Origin: Aromatoleum anaerobium
GTDB lineage: Bacteria > Pseudomonadota > Gammaproteobacteria > Burkholderiales > Rhodocyclaceae
Assembly (NCBI RefSeq): GCF_012910705.2
Contig: NZ_WTVG02000039.1
Span: forward strand, 652,183 to 716,182
DNA: 64,000 nt
Direction of reading: 5' to 3'
A model generated the notes under the pieces. The model searched no databases. It was given only the letters and a program-made list of their open reading frames with translations, and was not told the DNA's origin. Numbering within the stretch: position 1 is the first letter of the stretch; each line of letters opens with the position of its first letter. This document shows, one piece after another, positions 52,585 to 59,912 of this stretch. Made by a program: the position numbers and the translations under genes.

Positions 52585-53189
52585 TGCGCAGCCCCGATTC
52601 CGCGCCGGTAGATCGCGAACACTCGCGGCGCTTCCCGGCGGATACGCGCCACGTCCCCGGCCAGCAGCGACTGCATGACGAGTCCCTGGATCGTGCCGAT
52701 GAACAGCGTGACCGCCGCCTCGCTGTCGAGCGTCGCGGACAGCTCCCCGCACGCCTTGCCGTTCTCGATGAGCCGGTGCAGACGCTCACCGTAACGCTGG
52801 ATCAAGGTCTGCACCATGCGCTTGGCCGGCGTCGATTCGGCGCGCTGAAGCTCGCCGAACATCATCCGCGGGACGCCGGGATGCTCGGCGACGAACTCGA
52901 CATGCGCCATGAACATCGCCTGCATTGCCGCCAGCGGCGATTCGGTCCCCTGTGCGGCCCGGTCGATTCGCGCCAGGAGACGTTCGGCGACCCATTCCAT
53001 GACCGCCTGCCAGATCGCGTCCTTCGTCGGAAAATGCCGAAACAATGCGCCCTGCGTCAGGTTCATGTGTTTCGCAATCGCCGAGGTCGTGATGTCGCTG
53101 GGGTTTTGCGACCCCGCCAGCTCGACCACGGCTTCGACCGTCCCGGCCCGCCGTTCATCCGCAGGAAGATGCTTTACATGGGTGCTCAC
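52581..53189 (-). CDS. TetR family transcriptional repressor
   Basis: A 202-aa regulator. HTH at about 18-62 (ITTSAIAKHMNLTQGALFRHFPTKDAIWQAV); the ligand-binding helical domain follows, with some resemblance to regulators of efflux systems. The start is a GTG at 53189 with an AGAGAAG SD. It is the first gene of the export operon, so it probably represses its own operon through the palindrome 14 bp upstream and may also act on the divergent biosynthesis-like genes. Confidence 0.92.
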   Translation of the reverse strand: MSTHVKHLPADERRAGTVEAVVELAGSQNPSDITTSAIAKHMNLTQGALFRHFPTKDAIWQAVMEWVAERLLARIDRAAQGTESPLAAMQAMFMAHVEFVAEHPGVPRMMFGELQRAESTPAKRMVQTLIQRYGERLHRLIENGKACGELSATLDSEAAVTLFIGTIQGLVMQSLLAGDVARIRREAPRVFAIYRRGIGAAQ

Positions 53190-53202
53190 GCGCTTCTCTT
53201 GA

Positions 53203-53220
53203 AGTAAGTAACTACTTACT
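53203..53220. promoter_or_regulatory. TetR operator candidate
   Basis: AGTAAGTA-AC-TACTTACT, an 8-bp perfect inverted repeat with a 2-bp centre, 14 bp upstream of the tetR start and 137 bp upstream of the divergent hemolysin-family gene. Confidence 0.8.
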
Positions 53221-53356
53221 AACTTAATCCTGCAGGACGAAATATGCAAGAGTGACGTGGATGAAATGTTGCCGACGCGCCGCATGGTGTCCGCTTAAGG
53301 CTCGCTTAAGACAGCACGGCAACAATGAGCCTCGAATCTTCGACTGCGATGCTCAA

Positions 53357-54049
53357 ATGAACCCTCGGAACGGCTGCTGTTACAAGGCGATAGCGCGAAT
53401 CGGCCGCGATCCGTCGCTGACTTTGCGCGCCGTCGACGGACGGGAGCCGGAAGGTCCCTGCACCGCCGCGCAAGCGTTCATCCGCGAACGTTTCGCCGCT
53501 CGTTATGGCGCCCGGGTGCGTCACTTCATGCCCACGCTGCTTCAGCTCGAAGACGACGCCGGACAACTGCACGGGGTTGTGGGCGTGCGCAGCGCGGCCG
53601 ATGACACCCTGTTCCTCGAGCGTTATCTCGATCGTCCGGTCGAGACCGAGATCGCCCGTCTGTCGGGCCTTCGTCCGGCGCGCGAACGCATCGTCGAAGT
53701 CGGCAACCTCGCCGCCCGCGGCGCGGGGCACGCCCGGCTGCTGATCGTCGCCCTCGCCGATCTGCTGGTCGCGCACGGGTTCGACTGGGTGGTGTTCACC
53801 GGCACGGCCGAGGTGCTGAACAGCGTCCGTCGCCTCCATCTGTCGCCGCTGTCGCTGGGGGATGCCGATCCGCTGCGCATGGGTGACGAAGTCGCGGACT
53901 GGGGCAGCTACTACGCGACTCACCCGAAGTTGATGGCCGGCGACCTTCGCACCGGCCACGAGCGCCTGACGAGCAAGGGCGTCTATCACCGCCTCGGCCA
54001 CCAGAGGATTCTCCATGACACGGGAACTCACGATGCTGCCGTCGCCTGA
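53357..54049 (+). CDS. Thermostable hemolysin family protein (PF12261-like), probable acyltransferase fold
   Basis: A 230-aa protein of the 'thermostable hemolysin' family, a name taken from a Vibrio haemolysin. The core IVEVGNLAARGAGHARLLIV, LLVAHGFDWVVFTGT and a NSVRRLHLSPLSLGDADPLRMG segment resemble GNAT/autoinducer-synthase enzymes. There an E-V-x-x-L-A strand precedes the CoA/SAM cleft and a later R-L-x-L-x-x-x-x-LG closes it. There is no signal peptide, which is odd for a secreted haemolysin. The ATG at 53357 lacks a clear SD. It overlaps the ligase gene by 35 bp. Family call good; enzymatic role is inference. Confidence 0.82.
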   Translation: MNPRNGCCYKAIARIGRDPSLTLRAVDGREPEGPCTAAQAFIRERFAARYGARVRHFMPTLLQLEDDAGQLHGVVGVRSAADDTLFLERYLDRPVETEIARLSGLRPARERIVEVGNLAARGAGHARLLIVALADLLVAHGFDWVVFTGTAEVLNSVRRLHLSPLSLGDADPLRMGDEVADWGSYYATHPKLMAGDLRTGHERLTSKGVYHRLGHQRILHDTGTHDAAVA

Positions 54050-55493
54050 AATGCTGTTCGCGGCGATGCGGGTGCAGGGCGAGCGGCCCGCGCTGCAACA
54101 GGGCGACCGTCGCCTGAGCTATCGCGAGACGCTGCACGAAGTCGCGCTGCGCGCCGAGCGCCTGCGCAGCGCCGGCTGCCGCCGCGTCGCGATCGCGCTC
54201 GACAACGGCGTCGACTGGGCCCTTTGGGATCTTGCCGCGCTGCAGGCGGGCCTCGTGTGCGTGCCGCTGCCGGGTTTCTTCTCGGCCATGCAGCAGGCGC
54301 ACGTGCTCGACAGCGCGGGCGTCGACACGCTGATCATCGACGACAGCACCCCTTTCGGCCCCGCCGGCTTCGGCGCGACCGAAGGCCGGATGGCGCAACG
54401 GCACGTCGACCACCCGCCCGCGCTGCCCGCCGGCACCGTGAAGATCACCTACACGTCCGGCAGCACCGGCCAGCCCAAAGGCGTCTGCCTCAATGCCGCG
54501 GCGCAGATGGCGGTCGCAGGCAGCCTGTGGCAGGCAAGCCGTTCGCGCGCGGTCGAGCGCCACCTGTGCGTGCTGCCGCTCGCGACGCTGCTGGAAAACA
54601 TTGCCGGCCTGTACACACCGCTGCTTTCGGGCGCGGCGGTCGACCTGATGCCGATGGGCGACATCGGCCTCTCCGGTGCCACCGGGTTCGATGTCAAGCG
54701 TTTTCTCGCCGCGCTGCAGCGCAGCCAGCCGAACAGCCTGATCCTGTTGCCGCAGCTGTTGCTGGTGCTCGTCGCCGCGGCTGAGCGGGGCGCGGCGCTG
54801 CCGGCGTCGCTGCGCTTCATCGCAGTCGGCGGCGGGCGCGTCTCGCCCGGGCTGCTGCAGCGCGCCGACGCGCTCGGCCTGCCGGTGTTCGAAGGCTACG
54901 GCTTGTCCGAATGCGCCTCGGTGGTCTGCCTCAATACCCCGGAGCAGCGGCGCATCGGCACGGTCGGCCGGCCGCTGCCGCACGCCGACGTGCGCATCGG
55001 CCCCGGCGGCGAAGTGCTGGTTCGCGGCGCGCGCATGCTCGGCTACCTCGGTGAAGCCGGAGCCGCGGACGACTGGCTCGACAGCGGCGACCTCGGCCAT
55101 TTCGAAGACGGCTTTCTCGTGCTGCACGGGCGCAGCAAGCACCAGTTCGTCACCGCCTACGGGCGCAACGTGAATCCGGAGTGGGTCGAAGCCGAGCTCG
55201 TGCAGCAGCTGCCGATCGCGCAGGCGTGGCTGCACGGCGAAGCCCTGCCCGCCAACGTCGCGGTGCTTGTGCCGCGCGGGCCCGGGTTTTCCGACGACAC
55301 GCTGGCTGCCGCGGTGACGGCGGTAAACCGCGAACTGCCAGATTACGCCCGCGTGCACCATTGGCTGCGAGCCGACGAACCCTTCAGCGCGGCCAACGGC
55401 CTCGCGACCCCGAACGGCCGGCTGCGGCGCTCCGCGCTGCTTGAACGCTACCGGGGAGCCATCGACCGGCGCATCGCCGCCGCAACCCTCTGA
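54015..55493 (+). CDS. AMP-dependent acyl ligase/synthetase
   Basis: A 492-aa ANL-superfamily enzyme expected to activate a carboxylic acid as acyl-AMP (then CoA or carrier thioester). P-loop TYTSGSTGQPKG at 145-156, GYGLSECASV (A5), DSGDLGHFEDGF (A7) and HGRSKHQFVTAYGRNVNPEWVE (A8 hinge). The A10 catalytic Lys position reads P-N-G-R-L-R-R, Arg469 in place of Lys. That could make it a half-reaction enzyme or mean that another residue serves. It overlaps the upstream gene by 35 bp, and 11 bp separate it from the next gene. Confidence 0.9.
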   Translation: MTRELTMLPSPEMLFAAMRVQGERPALQQGDRRLSYRETLHEVALRAERLRSAGCRRVAIALDNGVDWALWDLAALQAGLVCVPLPGFFSAMQQAHVLDSAGVDTLIIDDSTPFGPAGFGATEGRMAQRHVDHPPALPAGTVKITYTSGSTGQPKGVCLNAAAQMAVAGSLWQASRSRAVERHLCVLPLATLLENIAGLYTPLLSGAAVDLMPMGDIGLSGATGFDVKRFLAALQRSQPNSLILLPQLLLVLVAAAERGAALPASLRFIAVGGGRVSPGLLQRADALGLPVFEGYGLSECASVVCLNTPEQRRIGTVGRPLPHADVRIGPGGEVLVRGARMLGYLGEAGAADDWLDSGDLGHFEDGFLVLHGRSKHQFVTAYGRNVNPEWVEAELVQQLPIAQAWLHGEALPANVAVLVPRGPGFSDDTLAAAVTAVNRELPDYARVHHWLRADEPFSAANGLATPNGRLRRSALLERYRGAIDRRIAAATL

Positions 55494-55504
55494 GGAGACA
55501 CTTG

Positions 55505-56158
55505 ATGTCGTTCTACGAATCCCTGCTCGAACAGACCGCCAGCGAGCGCGACCACCTGTTGAGCGCGCCGATCATCCGGCAGGCGATGAGCGGCGACGTG
55601 AAGCTGGAAAGCTACGTCGCCTTTCTCGGCCAGGCCTACCACCACGTCAAGCACACGGTGCCCTTGCTGATGGCGTGCGGCGCCCGTCTGCCGGAGCGGC
55701 TCGAATGGCTGCGCTCGGCGGTCGCCGAATACATCGAGGAGGAAAACGGCCATGAAAAGTGGATCCTAGATGACATCCGCGCGTGCGGCGGCGACGCCGA
55801 CGCAGTGCGCCGCGCGACACCGAGCCTGCCCACCGAACTGATGGTCGCCTACGTTTACGACCGCATCGCCCGCGACAACCCGGTGAGCTTCTTCGGCATG
55901 GTGAATGTCCTCGAAGGCACCAGCGTCACGCTCGCGACCCGCGCCGCCGGCATCATCCAGGACCGGCTCGGCCTGCCGCCGCAGGCCTTCAGCTACCTCA
56001 ACTCGCACGGCAGCCTGGACCTGGAACACATCGAGCTGTTCAAGAACCTGATGAATCGCCTCGACGACGCGGCTGACAAGGCAGCCGTGGTGCACACGGC
56101 GCGCGTCGTCTATCGCCTGTACGGCGACATTTTCCGCAGCCTGCCTGCGGCGGCGTGA
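55505..56158 (+). CDS. Heme-oxygenase-like diiron oxidase (HDO/TenA-like) candidate
   Basis: A 217-aa all-helical protein of the iron-containing redox enzyme/TENA-PQQC group. The start is the ATG at 55505 (a TTG 3 bp earlier is less likely), with GAGGAGA SD. A ligand set of the HDO type is present: His47/His50 in YHHVKH, Glu80-x-x-His83 in EEENGHEKW, Glu138 in NVLEGTS, and His168, Asp172 and His175 in SHGSLDLEHIELF. HDO enzymes such as UndA and BesC use O2 to fragment or oxidise fatty or amino acids. It lies 11 bp after the ligase and 10 bp before the SDR gene. Confidence 0.82.
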   Translation: MSFYESLLEQTASERDHLLSAPIIRQAMSGDVKLESYVAFLGQAYHHVKHTVPLLMACGARLPERLEWLRSAVAEYIEEENGHEKWILDDIRACGGDADAVRRATPSLPTELMVAYVYDRIARDNPVSFFGMVNVLEGTSVTLATRAAGIIQDRLGLPPQAFSYLNSHGSLDLEHIELFKNLMNRLDDAADKAAVVHTARVVYRLYGDIFRSLPAAA

Positions 56159-56168
56159 GGAGACAGCG

Positions 56169-56960
56169 ATGAAGATCGAAGATTGCCGGGTCCTGATCAC
56201 CGGTGCTAGCGGCGGGATCGGGCAGGCCGTAGCGGACGAATTGTGCCGCCGGGGTGCCCACCTGCTCGTGGCCGGGCGCCGCCCGGAGCCGCTCGACGCG
56301 TTGTCCCGGCGCTTTCCCGGCCAGGTCGAGGTCGTCCAGGCCGACATTCACACCGCTGCCGGACGCGACACGGTGCAGGCCGCCGTGCGGCGCTTCGGCG
56401 GCATGAACTGCCTCATCAACGCCGCCGGGACGAACCGCTTCAGCCTGCTCGAACACCACGACGAGGATGCGATCGCCGAGCTGATCGGACTCAACGTCAC
56501 CAGCACGCTGCAACTCACGCACCGCCTGCTGCGGGAGCTGTGCCAGCGCGAAAAGTCGCTCGTGCTCAACCTCGGCTCGACTTTCGGCTCGATCGGTTAT
56601 CCCGGTTTCAGCGTGTACTGCGCGAGCAAGTTTGCGCTGCGCGGATTCTCCGAAGCCTTGCGCCGCGAACTCGCCGACACCCGCGTCAAGGTGCTGTATA
56701 TCGCACCGCGCGCCACGCGCACGCCGATGAACAGTACCGAGATCGTCGCGATGAACGCGGAACTCGGCGTCACGATGGACGACGCGTCGGTCGTCGCCGC
56801 GGCCGTCGTGAAGGCGCTGCGCGACGAACGCGAAGAGCTTTTTCTCGGCTGGCCGGAAAAGCTCTTCGTGCGCCTGAACAACCTGCTGCCGCGACAGGTT
56901 GACCAGGCGCTGCGCAAGCAGCTGCCCGTCATCAAGCGTTTTGCCCGCACACGAACCTGA
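56169..56960 (+). CDS. Short-chain dehydrogenase/reductase
   Basis: A 263-aa classical SDR. Dinucleotide motif TGASGGIG (11-18), NAAG (84-87), and the catalytic triad Ser137, Tyr150, Lys154 in STFGSIGYPGFSVYCASK. Arg37-Arg38 after the second strand favour NADPH. The C-terminal ~50 aa (LFLGWPEKLFVRLNNLLPRQVDQALRKQLP, part) resemble lipid-acting SDRs. It is fourth in the tight cassette and probably reduces or oxidises a product of the HDO and ligase steps. Confidence 0.92.
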   Translation: MKIEDCRVLITGASGGIGQAVADELCRRGAHLLVAGRRPEPLDALSRRFPGQVEVVQADIHTAAGRDTVQAAVRRFGGMNCLINAAGTNRFSLLEHHDEDAIAELIGLNVTSTLQLTHRLLRELCQREKSLVLNLGSTFGSIGYPGFSVYCASKFALRGFSEALRRELADTRVKVLYIAPRATRTPMNSTEIVAMNAELGVTMDDASVVAAAVVKALRDEREELFLGWPEKLFVRLNNLLPRQVDQALRKQLPVIKRFARTRT

Positions 56961-56975
56961 ATGGAGAAAACACCA

Positions 56976-57626
56976 ATGCAAATCCTGCGCAATCTCGTCC
57001 TGGCCCTCGCCTGCCTGTGCAGTCTGCCAGCCTTCGCCCTCAGCGACGAAGCCCGCCAGCACCTCGTCGAGCTGCAGTCGCGCTGGGCCGAAATCAACTA
57101 CCGGCTGCCGCAGGACGAGCGCGAAGCCGCCTTCGAGAAGCTCGGCGAGGCGGCGGGCCAGGCGGTGAAAGCGGAGCCGAATGCGGCCGAGTTGCTGATC
57201 TGGCGCGGCATCATCCTGAGCACCTGGGCCGGCGCCAAAGGCGGGCTCGGTGCGCTGGGCCTGGTCAAAGAGGCCCGGTCGAGCCTCGAGGCCGCCGTCG
57301 CGATCGATCCGCAGGCGCTCAACGGCTCGGCCTACACCAGCCTCGGTTCGCTGTACTACCAGGTCCCCGGCTGGCCGATCGGTTTCGGCGACAAGAAACA
57401 GGCCGAAGCACTGCTGCAAAAAGCGCTCGAGATCAACCCGGACGGCATCGATCCGAATTATTTCTACGGGGATTACCTGTACCGCCAGAAGCGTTATGCT
57501 CAGGCCCGGGAAGCGCTGGTGCGCGCCCAGGCGGCCGCGGATCGCCCGGGGCGGAAGCTGGCCGACGAAGGACGCCGGGCCGAGATCCGCGCGCTGCTGG
57601 GCAAGGTCGAGGCCGAACTCGACTGA
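56976..57626 (+). CDS. Exported TPR-repeat protein
   Basis: A 216-aa protein from the ATG at 56976 (GGAG SD at 56963-56966). Signal peptide 1-22 (ILRNLVLALACLCSLPAFA). About four TPR-like helical pairs follow, clearest at 78-115 and 125-165 (LLQKALEINPDGIDPNYFYGDYLYRQKRYAQAREAL, in part). It probably works as a periplasmic scaffold. It lies 15 bp after the SDR gene and 48 bp before the response regulator gene, linking the cassette and the two-component system. Specific partner unknown. Confidence 0.82.
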   Translation: MQILRNLVLALACLCSLPAFALSDEARQHLVELQSRWAEINYRLPQDEREAAFEKLGEAAGQAVKAEPNAAELLIWRGIILSTWAGAKGGLGALGLVKEARSSLEAAVAIDPQALNGSAYTSLGSLYYQVPGWPIGFGDKKQAEALLQKALEINPDGIDPNYFYGDYLYRQKRYAQAREALVRAQAAADRPGRKLADEGRRAEIRALLGKVEAELD

Positions 57627-57674
57627 TTCGGCACGGCGATACGGACGAACAGGACACGAAGGGAAAAACGCTCG

Positions 57675-58334
57675 ATGCGGATTCTGCTGGTGGAAGACGA
57701 TGCGAGCCTTGGCGAAGGGATCCTGACCTCGCTCAAGCCCGAGGGCTACACGGTGGACTGGGTGCGGGACGGCCCCAGCGCGCTGCACGCGCTGACTCAT
57801 GAGAGTTTCGGGCTGGCGGTGCTCGATCTCGGCCTGCCCCGGCTCGACGGGCTCGAAGTGCTGCGCCAGTTGCGGGGCGCCGAGAATCCGACACCGGTGC
57901 TGGTACTGACCGCCCGCGACTCGGTCACCGACCGTATCGCCGGGCTCGATGCCGGAGCCGACGATTATCTCGTCAAGCCTTTCGACGTCGCCGAACTCAA
58001 GGCCAGGCTGCGCGCGCTGCTGCGGCGCAGTTTCAATCGCCCGCAGCCGGCGCTCGAATATCGCGGCATCACGCTCGACCCCGCGAGCCAGTCCGTGACG
58101 TGGAACGGACAGACGGTAAGCCTGCAGCGCAAGGAATTCATCCTGCTCCACGAACTGATCGCGCAACCCGGCCGCGTGCTGACGCGCGACAAGCTGCAGC
58201 AGGTGCTCTACGGCTGGGGCGAGGAAGCCGAGAGCAACGTGCTCGAGGTGCATATCCATCACCTGCGGAAGAAATTCTTCCCGGAACTGATCCGCACCGT
58301 GCGCGGCGTCGGCTATCTCGTCGACAAGGCCTGA
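57675..58334 (+). CDS. OmpR family response regulator (QseB-like)
   Basis: A 219-aa regulator. Receiver domain 1-115: acidic pocket Glu7-Asp8-Asp9, phosphoacceptor Asp51 (LDLGLPRLDG), Thr in LTARD and Lys in YLVKPFD. Winged-helix DNA-binding domain about 125-218 (RKEFILLHELIAQPGRVLTRDKL; HIHHLRKKF; IRTVRGVGYLVDKA). Its stop overlaps the sensor kinase start by one base, so the pair is co-translated. Confidence 0.94.
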   Translation: MRILLVEDDASLGEGILTSLKPEGYTVDWVRDGPSALHALTHESFGLAVLDLGLPRLDGLEVLRQLRGAENPTPVLVLTARDSVTDRIAGLDAGADDYLVKPFDVAELKARLRALLRRSFNRPQPALEYRGITLDPASQSVTWNGQTVSLQRKEFILLHELIAQPGRVLTRDKLQQVLYGWGEEAESNVLEVHIHHLRKKFFPELIRTVRGVGYLVDKA

Positions 58335-59812
58335 TGGGCTCGATCCGCACGCGCACGCTGGTCCTCGTGCTGGGGCTGCTCGCGACATCGATGGCGGCGA
58401 TCTCGTGGAAAAGCTATTCCGACGCGCAGCACGAGATCGAGGAGCTGTTCGATGCCCAGCTGGCTCAGACCGCGCGGCTGCTCGAAGGCATGGTCGACCG
58501 CGACATGACGCCGTCTGCACGCGAATCCCTGCAACAGACGCTGAACCAGGCTTCCAGCGCCCGCGAGGCGAAGCGGCCCGGCCATCCGTACGAAAGCAAG
58601 GTGGCGTTCCAGGTGCTGGACGACAGGGCCGGCATCGTGCTGCAGTCGGCGAGCGCCACGGCCGATCTGTTCGCCCGTCTCGTCTCCACGCTCGCCGCCG
58701 ACCTGCCGCCGCAAGTCGCGCAGCCCGTCGGTGCGCCGCCCACGGTGGCAGCGAGCCGGCTCGTCGGCTACCACAACGTGCCGATCGACACTCATCGCTG
58801 GCGCGTGTTCGTGTTGCAGGATGTGCGCGATGCGTCATGGATCGTCGTCGGCGAGCGTGAGGATGTGCGCGGCGAGCTGGTCGGCAAGATCGCATTGCGC
58901 AGCCTGCTGCCGGACGTGATCGGGCTGCCGCTGCTCGCCGTCCTGATGTGGGTCGCGATCGGCTGGAGCCTGCGCCCGCTCAAGCAGATGGCGGTGCTGA
59001 TCAAGGCCCGCAACCCGGACAACCTCGCCCCGCTCGTCATCGGCCGGCTGCCGCAGGAACTCGAGCCGATGGTCGCCGCGCTGAACCGCCTGCTGCAGCA
59101 GCTCAATGCGCTGCTCGAACGGGAAAAACGCTTCCTCGCCGACGCCGCGCACGAACTGCGCACGCCGCTGGCGGTGCTGCGCATTCACGCGCAGAACGCT
59201 CTCGACGCCCCCGATCCGGCCGACCGCGCCGAATCCTTGCGCCAGCTCGTGCGCGGCGTCGATCGCTCCACCCGCCTGGTCGCGCAACTGCTGACGCTGG
59301 CGCGCCTGGAGCCCAATGCGGTCGAACTGGGCGTCGAGACGCTCGACCTGCACGTCTTCATCCGTAACGAACTGGCGGAAATCATCCCGCTGGCGCTCGA
59401 ACGCGGGCAGGAGCTGACCTTCGTCGCCGACGAAACGGGCGATTACCGCATTCAGGCCGACCGCACGAGCTTCGCCGTGCTGCTGCAGAACCTCGTCGGC
59501 AACGCGATCCAGTACACCCCCGAGCACGGCCGCCTGCGCGTGACCCTGCAGACAGCCCCGCACAGCCTGACGCTGCACGTGCAAGACAGCGGCCCGGGCG
59601 TGCCCGACGCGATGAAAGGCAGACTCTTCGAGCGTTTCCTGCGTGGCGACACCGGCACCGGCGCCGGTGCCGGCCTCGGCCTGTCGATCGTGCAGCGCGT
59701 CGTCGAACTGCATGGCGGCACGATCACGCTGGGCGACGCGGAGCTCGGCGGCCTAGACGTCCGTGTCGACCTGCCTCGCCAGCACCACCGCGACCGCTCA
59801 GGCTTAGAATGA
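58334..59812 (+). CDS. Sensor histidine kinase (QseC-like)
   Basis: A 492-aa membrane kinase. TM1 about 8-24; periplasmic sensor about 25-188; TM2 about 193-212; HAMP-like linker. DHp domain with phospho-His273 in DAAHELRTPLAVL. HATPase with N-box QNLVGNAIQYTP, G1 QDSGPGVPD and G2 GAGAGLGLSIV. Layout and length follow QseC/TctE-type sensors. The ligand could be the product of the adjacent cassette, an organic acid or a metal; the sequence does not say. Confidence 0.93.
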   Translation: MGSIRTRTLVLVLGLLATSMAAISWKSYSDAQHEIEELFDAQLAQTARLLEGMVDRDMTPSARESLQQTLNQASSAREAKRPGHPYESKVAFQVLDDRAGIVLQSASATADLFARLVSTLAADLPPQVAQPVGAPPTVAASRLVGYHNVPIDTHRWRVFVLQDVRDASWIVVGEREDVRGELVGKIALRSLLPDVIGLPLLAVLMWVAIGWSLRPLKQMAVLIKARNPDNLAPLVIGRLPQELEPMVAALNRLLQQLNALLEREKRFLADAAHELRTPLAVLRIHAQNALDAPDPADRAESLRQLVRGVDRSTRLVAQLLTLARLEPNAVELGVETLDLHVFIRNELAEIIPLALERGQELTFVADETGDYRIQADRTSFAVLLQNLVGNAIQYTPEHGRLRVTLQTAPHSLTLHVQDSGPGVPDAMKGRLFERFLRGDTGTGAGAGLGLSIVQRVVELHGGTITLGDAELGGLDVRVDLPRQHHRDRSGLE

Positions 59813-59912
59813 AGCCGATCGATATTGCCGGTTTGAAGTGCGCGCCTGCCGGATAGCCCGGGTTTCATCCGCAAGCCGGTCCTTCATCGGCCGCCGCCCA
59901 CGGAGACGCACG

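Noticed and set aside
53357..54049. Secreted haemolysin/virulence toxin
   Set aside because: There is no signal peptide, no pore-forming pattern, and the gene is embedded in an enzyme operon; the family name is historical.
56040..58895. 951-aa open frame on the minus strand
   Set aside because: Antisense to the SDR, TPR, response-regulator and kinase genes, all of which have clear motifs and SDs.
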